Source: Paracoccaceae bacterium (GTDB lineage Bacteria; Pseudomonadota; Alphaproteobacteria; Rhodobacterales; Rhodobacteraceae). Taken from it: a stretch of DNA of 41,263 bases. Positions 25,467 to 34,786 of the stretch are shown in pieces. The notes below the pieces were generated by a model that ran no database searches, was not told where the DNA came from, and was given only the letters and a program-made list of their open reading frames with translations. The stretch's first letter is position 1. Every line of letters begins with the position of its first letter. The stretch spans positions 1 through 41,263 of the forward strand of contig JAPYON010000007.1 of assembly GCA_029938175.1 (NCBI GenBank), given 5' to 3'. Both the position numbers and the translations under genes were made by a program.

Positions 25467-27467
25467 ATGTTCAAGAAAATCCTGATCGCAAACCGTGGCG
25501 AGATCGCTTGTCGTGTTATCAAAACGGCCAAGTTGATGGGCATCAAAACGGTGGCGGTGTACTCTGATGCGGACAGAAATGCCCTGCATGTAAGCATGGC
25601 GGACGAGGCCGTGCATATTGGTCCGCCAGCCGCCAACCAGTCCTATATCGTGATCGACAAGATCATGGATGCGATCAAGAAAACGGGGGCCGAGGCGGTT
25701 CATCCCGGTTATGGCTTCTTGTCTGAAAACCCTAAATTCGCGCAAGCGCTGGAGGCCGCTGGCGTGGCATTCATCGGGCCACCTGTCGGGGCGATCGAGG
25801 CGATGGGCGACAAGATCACCTCGAAAAAGCTGGCGCAGGAGGCGGGAGTGACCACCGTTCCGGGCTATATGGGCTTGATTGAGGACGCGGAAGAGGCCGT
25901 TAAGATTTCCAATCAAGTCGGTTATCCCGTGATGATCAAGGCATCTGCTGGTGGTGGCGGCAAGGGTATGCGAATTGCGTGGAGTGATGCCGAAGCCCGC
26001 GAGGGTTTCCAGTCTTCGAAGAATGAAGCGGCAGCGTCGTTTGGGGATGACAGGATATTCATTGAAAAGTTCATCACGCAACCTCGCCACATCGAAATTC
26101 AGGTGCTTGGCGATAAGCACGGCAATTGCATTTACCTCAATGAGCGCGAGTGTTCCATTCAGCGGCGGCAGCAAAAGGTAATCGAGGAGGCTCCGTCACC
26201 GTTTTTGGACGAGGAAACCCGTACGGCAATGGGAGCGCAGTCTGTCGCGCTGGCGCAGGCGGTGGACTATTGCAGTGCAGGGACCGTGGAGTTCATCGTT
26301 GATAGCGACTCGAACTTCTATTTCCTTGAAATGAACACCCGCCTTCAGGTGGAGCATCCGGTGACCGAATTGATCACCGGGATCGATCTTGTAGAACAGA
26401 TGATCCGCGTGGCTTACGGCGAGAAATTGTCGATGCAACAATGCGACGTCGGCATCAACGGTTGGGCTATTGAAAGCCGCCTGTATGCCGAAGATCCGTA
26501 TCGTAACTTCCTGCCCTCGATCGGGCGGCTGTCGCGTTATCGTCCTCTTGCCGAAATGTCGGATGAAACGCGGGCCATTCGTAATGACACCGGTGTTTAC
26601 GAGGGCGGCGAGATTTCGATGTATTACGACCCCATGATTGCCAAGTTGTGCACATGGGCGCCGGATCGCGCTTCTGCTATTGCGGAAATGCGGCACGCGC
26701 TGGATGCGTTTGAAGTCGAGGGCATTGGCCACAATCTGCCGTTCCTGTCCGCTGTGATGGACCACGAACGGTTTATCACCGGGAACATTTCGACCGCGTT
26801 TATCGAGGAAGAATACCCCGAGGGTTTCGGGGGCGCAGAGCTGTCCGAAGGCGTTCTGAAACAACTGGCGGCGGGCGCTTCTGCGATGCACCGTGTTTCT
26901 GAAATCCGTGCTGCGCGGGTTTCTGGTCGTATGGACAACCATGAACGCGAAGTTGGCTCGGATTTTGTGATTTCGCTGGGCGGGTTCGATATGGCGGCAA
27001 AGGTTTCCGCCGATAGTGACGGCTCGACCGTGGAATTTGCCGATGGCACCAGCCACCGTGTTTCGTCAGACTGGAAGCCGGGCGAGGGGCTGGCGCGGCT
27101 TACTGTTTCTGGCGAGGAGGTAACCGTCAAGATTGGCCAGATTTCCAGCGGTTTCCGTATGCGTCATCGTGGGGCTGATCTGGACGTAATCATCCGCACA
27201 CCGCGCCTGTTCGAGCTGTCCAAACACATGATCGAGAAAACGCCGCCGGACACATCGCGGCTGTTGCTGTGTCCGATGCCGGGTCTGATTGTGGCCATGG
27301 TTGTCGAGGTTGGTGATGAAGTGCAAGAGGGGCAAGCGCTATGCATTGTCGAGGCCATGAAAATGGAAAATGTTTTGCGCGCGGAAAAGAAGACCGTTGT
27401 CACCAAGATCAACGCTAGTGTTGGCGATAATCTGGCGGTTGACGAAGTGATTATGGAGTTTGAATAG
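25467..27467 (+). CDS. pccA: Propionyl-CoA carboxylase alpha subunit (biotin carboxylase)
   Basis: 666-aa subunit that carboxylates biotin with ATP and bicarbonate and carries the biotin itself. Domain order is: biotin carboxylase N (KKILIANRGEIACRVIKTAK), ATP-grasp (IKASAGGGGKGMRI, then EMNTRLQVEHPVTE near residue 290), biotin carboxylase C, a BT linker, and the C-terminal biotinyl domain with EAMKMEN, the modified lysine near residue 632. All motifs are intact. It pairs with PccB encoded upstream. It ends on TAG, one of several intact genes that do, which argues against any reassignment of TAG in this genome. Confidence 0.96.
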   Translation: MFKKILIANRGEIACRVIKTAKLMGIKTVAVYSDADRNALHVSMADEAVHIGPPAANQSYIVIDKIMDAIKKTGAEAVHPGYGFLSENPKFAQALEAAGVAFIGPPVGAIEAMGDKITSKKLAQEAGVTTVPGYMGLIEDAEEAVKISNQVGYPVMIKASAGGGGKGMRIAWSDAEAREGFQSSKNEAAASFGDDRIFIEKFITQPRHIEIQVLGDKHGNCIYLNERECSIQRRQQKVIEEAPSPFLDEETRTAMGAQSVALAQAVDYCSAGTVEFIVDSDSNFYFLEMNTRLQVEHPVTELITGIDLVEQMIRVAYGEKLSMQQCDVGINGWAIESRLYAEDPYRNFLPSIGRLSRYRPLAEMSDETRAIRNDTGVYEGGEISMYYDPMIAKLCTWAPDRASAIAEMRHALDAFEVEGIGHNLPFLSAVMDHERFITGNISTAFIEEEYPEGFGGAELSEGVLKQLAAGASAMHRVSEIRAARVSGRMDNHEREVGSDFVISLGGFDMAAKVSADSDGSTVEFADGTSHRVSSDWKPGEGLARLTVSGEEVTVKIGQISSGFRMRHRGADLDVIIRTPRLFELSKHMIEKTPPDTSRLLLCPMPGLIVAMVVEVGDEVQEGQALCIVEAMKMENVLRAEKKTVVTKINASVGDNLAVDEVIMEFE

Positions 27468-27524
27468 AACGATGACTGCAGTCCCAAATATCATTCAGGC
27501 AAGCGAGTTCCGACTGGCATCTTT

Positions 27525-27923
27525 CTATAATCGGTCAATTTCGTCTTTGCGCATTGGCAGCTTGTCGATCGCGCGGGATAGCTCGCGCGGGGTCCATGGC
27601 GTGGCCTTGCGCAACACGATGTTACCTTCTTTATCCAATAACACCAATGTGAAGTCATATGGCCGCAGTCGATCGCGCAGGGCGCTATCAACAGACGGAT
27701 CGGTATCGGTAAGAATGATGACGTCGCGGTCTGGCAGAAGTTCTGGGTCTTCGTTCAACATTTCCAATTGCAGTATAAACCGGGGGTCAAACGGAGAGTC
27801 CGCGAAAATCACCAACGGGCGCGCAACCCATTTGTATTCCGCAAGCGGATCCGTTGTTTCCGCGGCAAATGCAAAAACTGCAGCGAGTGGTAGTAACAAA
27901 GCTAGTAAACTGAATTTACGCAT
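27525..27923 (-). CDS. DUF4174-type secreted protein
   Basis: Short exported protein of 132 aa. A signal peptide (MRKFSLLALLLPLAAVFAFA) ends before AETTDP, followed by a thioredoxin-like alpha/beta pattern without cysteines: PLVIFADSPFDPRFILQLEML, DVIILTDTDP, FTLVLLDKEGNIVLRK, and TPWTPRELSRAIDKLPMR. This matches DUF4174 proteins, whose function is unknown. The ORF track starts 38 codons earlier, but GGAGGAATT immediately before the ATG at 27923 and the signal peptide fix the start. It is convergent with pccA and divergent from mcm. Confidence 0.82.
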   Translation of the reverse strand: MRKFSLLALLLPLAAVFAFAAETTDPLAEYKWVARPLVIFADSPFDPRFILQLEMLNEDPELLPDRDVIILTDTDPSVDSALRDRLRPYDFTLVLLDKEGNIVLRKATPWTPRELSRAIDKLPMRKDEIDRL

Positions 27924-27954
27924 AATTCCTCCGGCATCCCTCGATATAAGCATT

Positions 27955-27968
27955 GAATCCATGGATTC
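27955..27968. promoter_or_regulatory. Perfect palindrome in the DUF4174-mcm divergent region
   Basis: GAATCCATGGATTC is a perfect 14-bp palindrome with AT-rich flanks. It lies 31 nt upstream of the DUF4174 start and 89 nt upstream of mcm. A second imperfect palindrome, TCGGAATAATCCCGA, is at 28011-28025. Both are candidate operator sites for a regulator I cannot name. Confidence 0.4.
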
Positions 27969-28057
27969 TAATAGCTGCGCAAGAACTTTCCTGCCTTCCA
28001 CCGCGTTATCTCGGAATAATCCCGATATGCACTTCAATTACAATAGTGAGATGAGCC

Positions 28058-30187
28058 ATGAGCAATAATTCCGACAACTGGAAATCCCTCGCCGAAAAAG
28101 AACTTCGCGGTCGCCCGTTGGAGGATTTGACGTGGAAAACGGCCGAAGGGATCGACGTTAAGCCGGTTTATACTGCGGACGATCTGGACGGGGTTGAACA
28201 TCTTGGAGGTATGCCCGGAATCTCGCCCTATACGCGCGGTCCGCGTGGAACGATGTATGCGGGACGGCCTTGGACGATCAGGCAGTATGCCGGTTTCTCG
28301 ACCGCCGAGGAAAGCAATGCGTTCTATCGCAAAGGTTTGGCGGCGGGGCAAAAGGGCGTGTCGGTGGCTTTCGATTTGGCAACGCATCGCGGCTATGACA
28401 GTGATCATCCGCGCGTTGAAGGGGACGTTGGCAAGGCTGGTGTGGCGATTGACAGCGTTGAGGATATGAAAATCCTTTTTGACGGGATTCCGTTGGATAA
28501 AATGTCGGTTTCCATGACCATGAACGGGGCTGTTATCCCGATTTTGGCCAATTTTATAGTTGCGGGTGAGGAGCAGGGCGTGGACCGTTTAGCGTTGACG
28601 GGGACCATCCAGAACGATGTTCTTAAGGAATTTATGGTTCGGAACACCTATATTTATCCCCCAGAACCCTCGATGCGGATCGTGTCGGATATTATCAAGT
28701 TCACATCGAAGGAAATGCCGAAATTCAACTCGATCTCGATTTCCGGCTACCACATGCAAGAGGCGGGGGCGAACCTTGTGCAGGAGTTGGCGTTCACGCT
28801 GGCTGATGGTAAAGAATACGTTAAGGCGGCGATTGAATCCGGCATGGATGTGGATGCGTTCGCGGGCCGGTTAAGCTTTTTCTTCGCGATTGGCATGAAT
28901 TTCTTTATGGAGGCGGCCAAGCTGCGGGCCGCCCGTTTGCTGTGGTCGCGCATCATGGCGGAATTCAACCCACAAAAGCCGCAGTCGTCCATGCTGCGTA
29001 CACATTGCCAGACCTCGGGCGTTTCGTTGCAGGAGCAAGACCCCTACAATAATATCATCCGCACGGCTTACGAGGCGATGTCGGCGGCGCTGGGAGGGAC
29101 GCAATCACTGCACACGAACTCTTTCGACGAAGCCATTGCTTTGCCAACTGAATTTTCTGCACGGATTGCGCGCAATACGCAATTGATCCTGCAAAACGAG
29201 ACAGGCGTGACTAATGTCGTCGATCCGCTGGCGGGGTCGTATTATGTCGAGAGCCTGACAAAGGAACTGGCGGATGAAGCATGGAAGCTGATCTGCGAAG
29301 TGGATGAACTGGGCGGTATGACTGCGGCAGTTGCTTCAGGTATGCCTAAGCTGAAAATCGAAGAAGCGGCGGCGCGGCGGCAGGCGGCCGTGGACAAAGG
29401 CGACGAGGTTATAGTTGGCGTTAACAAGTTCCGACTGGAACAGGAAGACGCGCTGGAAATTCGCGAAATTAACAACTCGGAAGTGCGGGTCTCGCAAGTG
29501 AAACGATTGGACGAAATCCGCGCCACGCGTGATACTGCGGTTTGCGATACGGCGCTTGCGGAGCTCGAATCTGGCGCACGAGGGAATGGCAACCTGTTAG
29601 AACTGGCGGTTGAGGCTGCGCGGGCGCGAGCGACTGTTGGCGAGATTTCGGCGGCTTTGGAAAACGTGTTCGGACGGCACAGCGCGACAGTGAAAACGCT
29701 GAAGGGTGTGTACGGCGCCGCGTATGAGGGCGACGAAGGGTTTGCAAAAATCCAAAAGGAAGTGACCAACTTTGCCGACATGGAGGGGCGTTTACCCAAG
29801 ATGCTGGTCGTCAAAATGGGGCAGGACGGGCATGATCGCGGGGCCAAGGTTATTGGCACTGCCTTTGCCGATATCGGATTTGACGTCGAGGTAGGGCCAT
29901 TATTCCAGACGCCTGAAGAGGCGGCGCAAGACGCCGTGGACAAGCAAGTGCATGTAATTGGAATTTCCAGTCAGGCGGCGGGGCATAAGACGCTTGCGCC
30001 GCAATTGGTTGAGGCGTTGAAAAACGCTGGTGGTAGTGAAATCATCGTGATTTGTGGCGGCGTGATCCCCCAGCAGGATTACGATTTTCTTTTTGAGCAC
30101 GGGATCAAGGCGATTTTCGGGCCAGGTACAAATATTCCTGAAGCTGCTAATAAAATTTTACGATTGATACGCCGAACAAATTACTGA
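28058..30187 (+). CDS. scpA: Methylmalonyl-CoA mutase, single-chain
   Basis: Adenosylcobalamin-dependent mutase (709 aa) converting (R)-methylmalonyl-CoA to succinyl-CoA. The N-terminal TIM barrel shows [23 protein letters not shown] (about 52-74) and [23 protein letters not shown]. The C-terminal B12 domain has [15 protein letters not shown] with the cobalt-ligand histidine near residue 593, then GLxSQAAG-like and GGVIP motifs. This is the typical homodimeric form of about 710 aa. It completes the pathway begun by PccAB. The epimerase is not in the window. No TTTGCAA site lies upstream, so PccR control is not indicated for this gene. Confidence 0.96.
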   Translation: MSNNSDNWKSLAEKELRGRPLEDLTWKTAEGIDVKPVYTADDLDGVEHLGGMPGISPYTRGPRGTMYAGRPWTIRQYAGFSTAEESNAFYRKGLAAGQKGVSVAFDLATHRGYDSDHPRVEGDVGKAGVAIDSVEDMKILFDGIPLDKMSVSMTMNGAVIPILANFIVAGEEQGVDRLALTGTIQNDVLKEFMVRNTYIYPPEPSMRIVSDIIKFTSKEMPKFNSISISGYHMQEAGANLVQELAFTLADGKEYVKAAIESGMDVDAFAGRLSFFFAIGMNFFMEAAKLRAARLLWSRIMAEFNPQKPQSSMLRTHCQTSGVSLQEQDPYNNIIRTAYEAMSAALGGTQSLHTNSFDEAIALPTEFSARIARNTQLILQNETGVTNVVDPLAGSYYVESLTKELADEAWKLICEVDELGGMTAAVASGMPKLKIEEAAARRQAAVDKGDEVIVGVNKFRLEQEDALEIREINNSEVRVSQVKRLDEIRATRDTAVCDTALAELESGARGNGNLLELAVEAARARATVGEISAALENVFGRHSATVKTLKGVYGAAYEGDEGFAKIQKEVTNFADMEGRLPKMLVVKMGQDGHDRGAKVIGTAFADIGFDVEVGPLFQTPEEAAQDAVDKQVHVIGISSQAAGHKTLAPQLVEALKNAGGSEIIVICGGVIPQQDYDFLFEHGIKAIFGPGTNIPEAANKILRLIRRTNY

Positions 30188-30221
30188 ACATGAAGCCAGA
30201 ACAAGTATCGGAGAATGCCTA

Positions 30222-30317
30222 GTGTCAGATGAACGTAATGAATCCGCCCGTCAGGCCGACCTCGATCACAGTGCGCGGTTTGCTGAATATCGCGGCGCTG
30301 GCGGGGACTCCGGTTAA
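30222..30317 (+). CDS. Possible 31-aa ORF between mcm and prpE
   Basis: A GTG-started ORF encodes SDERNESARQADLDHSARF and a further short tail. It has a CGGAGA ribosome site 7 nt upstream, better placed than for any other ORF in this 217-nt gap. A second frame (ATG at 30229) encodes a 33-aa peptide (VRGLLNIAALAGTPVNAYE at its end) ending at 30330. Only one, if either, can be real. I recognise neither. Below them are two small hairpins (about 30353-30390) before the prpE start. Confidence 0.3.
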   Translation: MSDERNESARQADLDHSARFAEYRGAGGDSG

Positions 30318-30404
30318 TGCATATGAGTAATAAGAAACTGACCACTCCGAGGGGGCGTCGATGCAAACGCCGAGGCTGGAGGCCTCAAATAAAAGGATAT
30401 TAAT

Positions 30405-32300
30405 ATGAGTTACAAATCTGTTTACGACGGCTGGAAAGATGATCCCGAGGCCTTCTGGATGGAAGCTGCCGAGACGATCAGCTGGACCAAAAAGCCTTCG
30501 CACGCGTTGGATTCCAGCAATGCACCGCTATACGAGTGGTTCACTGATGGCGAGGCCAACACGTGCTACAACGCGTTGGACCGGCACGTTGAGGCAGGGC
30601 GTGGAAATCAGGCAGCGATCATTTATGACAGCCCTATTACGGGTACGAAACGCAAAATTTCTTATGCAGATCTAACCGATCAGGTGGCGCTTCTGGCGGG
30701 CGCGTTGAAAGCCAAGGGTATTGGCAAGGGCGACCGAGTTTTGATCTATATGCCAATGGTGCCAGAGGCATTGAACGCTATGCTGGCCTGCGCGCGCATC
30801 GGCGCGGTGCATTCGGTCGTGTTTGGTGGATTTGCGGCAAACGAGCTGGCTGTGCGGATAGACGATGCAACGCCCAAGGCCATTATTGCCGCGTCTTGCG
30901 GTATCGAACCGGGACGAGTGATAAAATATAAACCTTTGCTGGACAGCGCGATTGATTTGGCTACCCATAAGCCGGATTTCACGATAATTTTGCAACGCGA
31001 ACAGGCGCAGGCGGACTTGATCGAAGGGCGCGATTTCGACTGGTTTGAGGCGCAAGACGGTGTTGATCCTGCTGAATGCGTACCGATCGGAGGCGCTGAT
31101 CCGTTGTATATTTTGTATACCTCTGGCACGACGGGCCAACCCAAAGGGGTTGTTCGGCCAAGTGGTGGGCATATGGTTGCGCTCAACTGGACCATGAAAA
31201 ACATCTATAATGTCGAGCCGGGCGACGTGTTCTGGGCGGCCTCGGACGTTGGATGGGTCGTTGGGCATTCGTATATTTGTTACGCGCCGCTGATCTATGG
31301 TGCCACCGCGATTGTGTTTGAGGGAAAACCTGTTGGCACACCCGATGCGGGTACTTTTTGGAGGGTGATCGAAGAGCATAAAGTTGTGTCCTTCTTCACC
31401 GCGCCAACGGCGTTTCGGGCAATAAGACGTGAAGACCCAACCGGAGAATTCGTTAAAAAATACAACCTTAATAGCCTGAAAGCCCTATATCTGGCAGGCG
31501 AGCGGGCGGACCCTGATACGATAATCTGGGCGCAAGAGCAGCTTGGAATTCCGGTTGTGGACCATTGGTGGCAGACGGAAACTGGGTACTCCATCGCCGC
31601 GAATCCACTGGGCCTGGAGGAATTGCCGACTAAACTTGGTTCTCCCACCGTCGCAATGCCGGGGTTTGATGTGCAGGTTCTGGGCGATGATGGCCATCAA
31701 TTACCAGCAGGGGAGCTGGGGGCGATTGCGATCAAATTGCCGCTCCCTCCGGGAACGTTGCCGACGCTTTGGAATGCCGAGGAACGTTTTATTAAGTCTT
31801 ATCTCGACACGTTCAAAGGATATTACGAAACGGGCGACGCCGGGATGATCGACGAGGACGGATATCTGTATATCATGGCCCGTACAGATGACGTGATCAA
31901 CGTTGCTGGCCACCGCTTGTCTACTGGCGCAATGGAGGAAGTTCTGGCAGCTCATCCTGACGTTGCCGAGTGTGCGGTGATCGGGGTTGGCGACCAGTTG
32001 AAGGGGCAATTACCACTGGGATTTTTGTGCATGAACAAGGGTGTAAACCGCCCCGACAGCGAAATTGTTGCCGAGGTTATCAGACTGGTGCGCGAGAAGA
32101 TCGGACCCGTTGCTGCGTTCAAATTGGCCTTGGTGGTCAACCGCTTGCCCAAAACGCGTTCGGGCAAGATATTGCGCGGGACTATGGCTAACATTGCCGA
32201 TCAAACCGCGTGGAAAATGCCTGCAACGATTGATGATCCGGCGATTTTGGATGAAATCACCGATGCATTGAAAACGCTTGGTTATGCCGGTGGGGCGTAG
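30405..32300 (+). CDS. prpE: Propionyl-CoA synthetase PrpE
   Basis: AMP-forming acyl-CoA synthetase (631 aa) of the ACS/PrpE group, activating propionate to propionyl-CoA. Motifs seen: the P-loop YTSGTTGQPKG (about 240-250), DHWWQTETG (about 384-392), YETGDAGMIDEDGYLYIMARTDD (the hinge region) and the catalytic lysine in KTRSGKILRG near residue 587. DHWWQTETG and the overall length favour PrpE over acetyl-CoA synthetase, and its position after mcm supports propionate as substrate. The final codons end in TAG. Confidence 0.92.
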   Translation: MSYKSVYDGWKDDPEAFWMEAAETISWTKKPSHALDSSNAPLYEWFTDGEANTCYNALDRHVEAGRGNQAAIIYDSPITGTKRKISYADLTDQVALLAGALKAKGIGKGDRVLIYMPMVPEALNAMLACARIGAVHSVVFGGFAANELAVRIDDATPKAIIAASCGIEPGRVIKYKPLLDSAIDLATHKPDFTIILQREQAQADLIEGRDFDWFEAQDGVDPAECVPIGGADPLYILYTSGTTGQPKGVVRPSGGHMVALNWTMKNIYNVEPGDVFWAASDVGWVVGHSYICYAPLIYGATAIVFEGKPVGTPDAGTFWRVIEEHKVVSFFTAPTAFRAIRREDPTGEFVKKYNLNSLKALYLAGERADPDTIIWAQEQLGIPVVDHWWQTETGYSIAANPLGLEELPTKLGSPTVAMPGFDVQVLGDDGHQLPAGELGAIAIKLPLPPGTLPTLWNAEERFIKSYLDTFKGYYETGDAGMIDEDGYLYIMARTDDVINVAGHRLSTGAMEEVLAAHPDVAECAVIGVGDQLKGQLPLGFLCMNKGVNRPDSEIVAEVIRLVREKIGPVAAFKLALVVNRLPKTRSGKILRGTMANIADQTAWKMPATIDDPAILDEITDALKTLGYAGGA

Positions 32301-32365
32301 TTGGTAAACTCGACCTCGCGAAGGGTTGACTGGGTAGAAGAAGATAGCCCATTATTTTCGGAGCC

Positions 32366-33061
32366 ATGATGTGCTTACCCTTGATACTTGCTGTCGTCCT
32401 ATCCTTTTGGATGCCCGCCGCCGTTGTGGCGCAGAATGTTGTGGTCGAGCTGCTCACCTCGCAAGGGTGCAGTTCGTGCCCGCCTGCGGACAAAGTTTTG
32501 CATGATATGGCTTTGGAGGACGAGCTGATCGTTCTTGGCTGGCACGTGGATTATTGGGACTATCTGGGCTGGAACGACGAGTTCGCAAGCCCTGAAAACA
32601 CCAAGCGGCAAATGGGCTATCGGGACCGTTGGAATTTACGCTCTCTGTATACGCTACAAGCGGTGATTCACGGCGAGGCACAAGTAGTTGGCAGTAACGA
32701 GCGTGAAGTTCGGATGTATGTAGGTCAGTTTCAGGCCGAGAAGCCGATGCTGAAAATTGACGCCACCGCCAGTGCTGGTTCAGCGCAAGTACGTGTGTCG
32801 CCGAAAACCTCAAAATTGCCTGAGGCGGAGGTATTTCTGGTGCGGATTATTCCCGATGCTTCGACCGATATTCGGCGAGGCGAGAATGCCGGACGGACGA
32901 TTAACTATGTAAACGTGGTGCAAGACATCACGTGGATTGCCGATTGGAACGGGCGTTCCAGTATCTAAATTCTGACTGCGGTGGTCAGCGACAGCTACTA
33001 TGTGGTGATGGCTCAGGCCAAGAATTTTGGCCCGATACTCGGTGCGGTTTATCTGAACTAG
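32366..33061 (+). pseudogene. DUF1223 thioredoxin-like protein with premature stop
   Basis: Exported protein with signal peptide (cleavage after PAAVVA) and the DUF1223 opening VVVELLTSQGCSSCPPADKVL, a thioredoxin-like CSSC motif, then LGWHVDYWDYLGWNDEFASP. Reading stops at a TAA (32966-32968) after WNGRSSI, but the same frame continues as ILTAVVSDSYYVVMAQAKNF and ends GAVYLN at TAG 33059-33061. Those last residues resemble the conserved end of the family, so the TAA is probably a nonsense mutation. The truncated 200-aa product lacks only the last strand, so residual function is possible. The ORF track lists only 32366-32968. Confidence 0.75.
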
Positions 33062-33347
33062 AGGCTCCAATAACGCAGGTTTTTGGGATTTTATCCGGAT
33101 TCAGCGCTGAACGAATGTCGATGATCGCTCCACCATCGCGAAGTATGCGGGTTAATTCTCTCACAAGGGGCCTAAAAATGGTTAACGCCCGTTCGGATTT
33201 GTGGAAATTGGTTGATAATTCGTAAAAATTTCCAACAATTTATATTGGCTTAAAATTTCACGAATTAAATTGCGTGGGCAATCGTTCATTTGATTGACCT
33301 CAGGGCCCAACGGAGTAAGCTTCCTAAAACGTTATCGAATGGTTTAG
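33062..33347. other. Non-coding AT-rich gap before the DUF2182 gene
   Basis: No convincing gene. The only notable structure is an inverted repeat, TGGAAATT (33202-33209) with AATTTCCA (33227-33234), separated by 17 nt and lacking a T-run. The end of the gap should contain the promoter of the DUF2182-DUF1326-acuI genes, but I cannot pick out a clear one. Confidence 0.5.
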
Positions 33348-34142
33348 ATGAAACTGACGTCTCGCCAACAAATTAGCCGGAATACCGCTTGGCTTGCCTT
33401 TTTTGGTATGATCCTCTTTGGTTGGGTTGGTATGTTTGCCATGTCGAACCAGATTGGGTTGAACCTGTTTGGGCAAGGCCGTTTCGTTGATTTCCTGGCA
33501 CTTTGCCTTACGCCTGCGGGCCCCGCAAACATTGTGCCTTACTTCACAGTTTATGGAATGTGGGCGTTAATGATGGCGGCGATGATGGGGCCGACGTTTG
33601 TTCCCACTGCGCGCACATATGAAGATTTGATTAACTCGGGCGCAGGCAGTCGCGGAGGGCTTATCGGTTTGATCGTCGGGTATCTATTGGTATGGCTTGG
33701 TTTTGCAGCGATATTTGCCAGCGCGCAGTTAACTATGCAGTCGCAGGGGTGGCTGGATGTGTTAGGAGCGAGCGCCTCGGGGTGGTTAACATTTTCTTTA
33801 CTGTTGATCGCCGGTGTTTACCAATTCACGGCCACCAAGGATGCTTGTCTGACCAAATGCCGATCACCGATGACGTTCTTTTTGGGATATTGGCGGGGCG
33901 GAGCGTTGGGCGGGGCACGGATGGGCGCTTCTCTGGGTGTGTATTGTCTGGGTTGTTGCTGGGCAATGATGGCGCTGGGATTTATTGGCGGGGTGATGAA
34001 CCTTGTCTGGATGGGCATTGCGACCCTGATAATGACCATTGAAAAACTGCCCGATGTCGGGCGCTGGATGACACGGCCTTTGGGCGGCGCCTTTTTGCTG
34101 GCGTCGCTTTTGGTTGGTGCGAATAATGTTGCAATATTTTGA
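33348..34142 (+). CDS. DUF2182 integral membrane protein
   Basis: Polytopic membrane protein of 264 aa with about six to seven hydrophobic helices. It carries features of DUF2182 (described as predicted metal-binding membrane proteins): WALMMAAMMGPT in the middle, QFTATKDACLTKCRSP, and a cysteine cluster VYCLGCCWAMM. The four to five cysteines near the membrane suggest metal or thiol chemistry; the actual role is unknown. It is followed 11 nt later by a DUF1326 gene whose product also has a cysteine cluster, so the two probably act together. Confidence 0.85.
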   Translation: MKLTSRQQISRNTAWLAFFGMILFGWVGMFAMSNQIGLNLFGQGRFVDFLALCLTPAGPANIVPYFTVYGMWALMMAAMMGPTFVPTARTYEDLINSGAGSRGGLIGLIVGYLLVWLGFAAIFASAQLTMQSQGWLDVLGASASGWLTFSLLLIAGVYQFTATKDACLTKCRSPMTFFLGYWRGGALGGARMGASLGVYCLGCCWAMMALGFIGGVMNLVWMGIATLIMTIEKLPDVGRWMTRPLGGAFLLASLLVGANNVAIF

Positions 34143-34153
34143 CAGGAAATACT

Positions 34154-34777
34154 ATGAAACCAACAACTGAATGGACAATCAAAGGCGAGCTGTTTCTCAA
34201 CTGTTCATGCGAAGTGTTTTGCCCTTGCGTGATCGGACTGGGCAAAAGCAAACCAACCGAGGGTCATTGCCATGCGTGGATGGCTGTTAAGATTGATAAA
34301 GGAGCTTATGGAGGCGAGGATTTATCCGGCCTGAACATCGGGCTATTCGTCGAAATCCCGGGCCGCATGGGTGAAGGCGGCTGGAAGGTTGGCCTTTACG
34401 TAGATGAACGAGCGTCGGACGCGGCATTTGAGGGGATAGTCAAGATATTCTCTGGCGCGGCAGGTGGAACGACGGGATTACTGGGTATGGTTACCTCGGA
34501 AATTCTTGGGGTTGAGCGGACCGAGGTTATTATCGAAGCCACTGAAACGACACGCAAGATTATTGTTGGAAAGAAAATTCAGGGCGAGATACAGACCCTG
34601 ACCGGGGGCGACAATGAAACTCCCGTTGTGGTAAAGAATACCAAATATTGGATGGGGCCAGACGTGACCGTTGCCCAAGGTACTCGGAGCCGTGTGCGGG
34701 CTTACGGACGTATTTGGGATTTTGATGGAAAATCAGGCGAGATGGTTGCAATCAATTGGCATGGTCCAAACAGATAG
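34154..34777 (+). CDS. DUF1326 cysteine-motif protein
   Basis: Soluble protein of 207 aa. The N-terminus carries FLNCSCEVFCPCVIG, the hallmark of DUF1326, which looks like a metal or redox site. Further on are EGHCHAWMAV and a beta-rich body. There is no signal peptide, so it is probably cytoplasmic. The ORF track begins at a TTG (34139); I prefer the ATG at 34154, which has ACAGGAAAT upstream. It forms a unit with the DUF2182 gene before it and acuI 9 nt after it. Function is unknown. A role in moving or sensing a metal between membrane and cytoplasm is a guess. Confidence 0.82.
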   Translation: MKPTTEWTIKGELFLNCSCEVFCPCVIGLGKSKPTEGHCHAWMAVKIDKGAYGGEDLSGLNIGLFVEIPGRMGEGGWKVGLYVDERASDAAFEGIVKIFSGAAGGTTGLLGMVTSEILGVERTEVIIEATETTRKIIVGKKIQGEIQTLTGGDNETPVVVKNTKYWMGPDVTVAQGTRSRVRAYGRIWDFDGKSGEMVAINWHGPNR

Positions 34778-34786
34778 GAGGCCGAA

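Noticed and set aside
26196-27056. 286-aa minus-strand ORF opposite pccA
   Set aside because: Shadow of the pccA coding frame; no ribosome site or recognisable domain.
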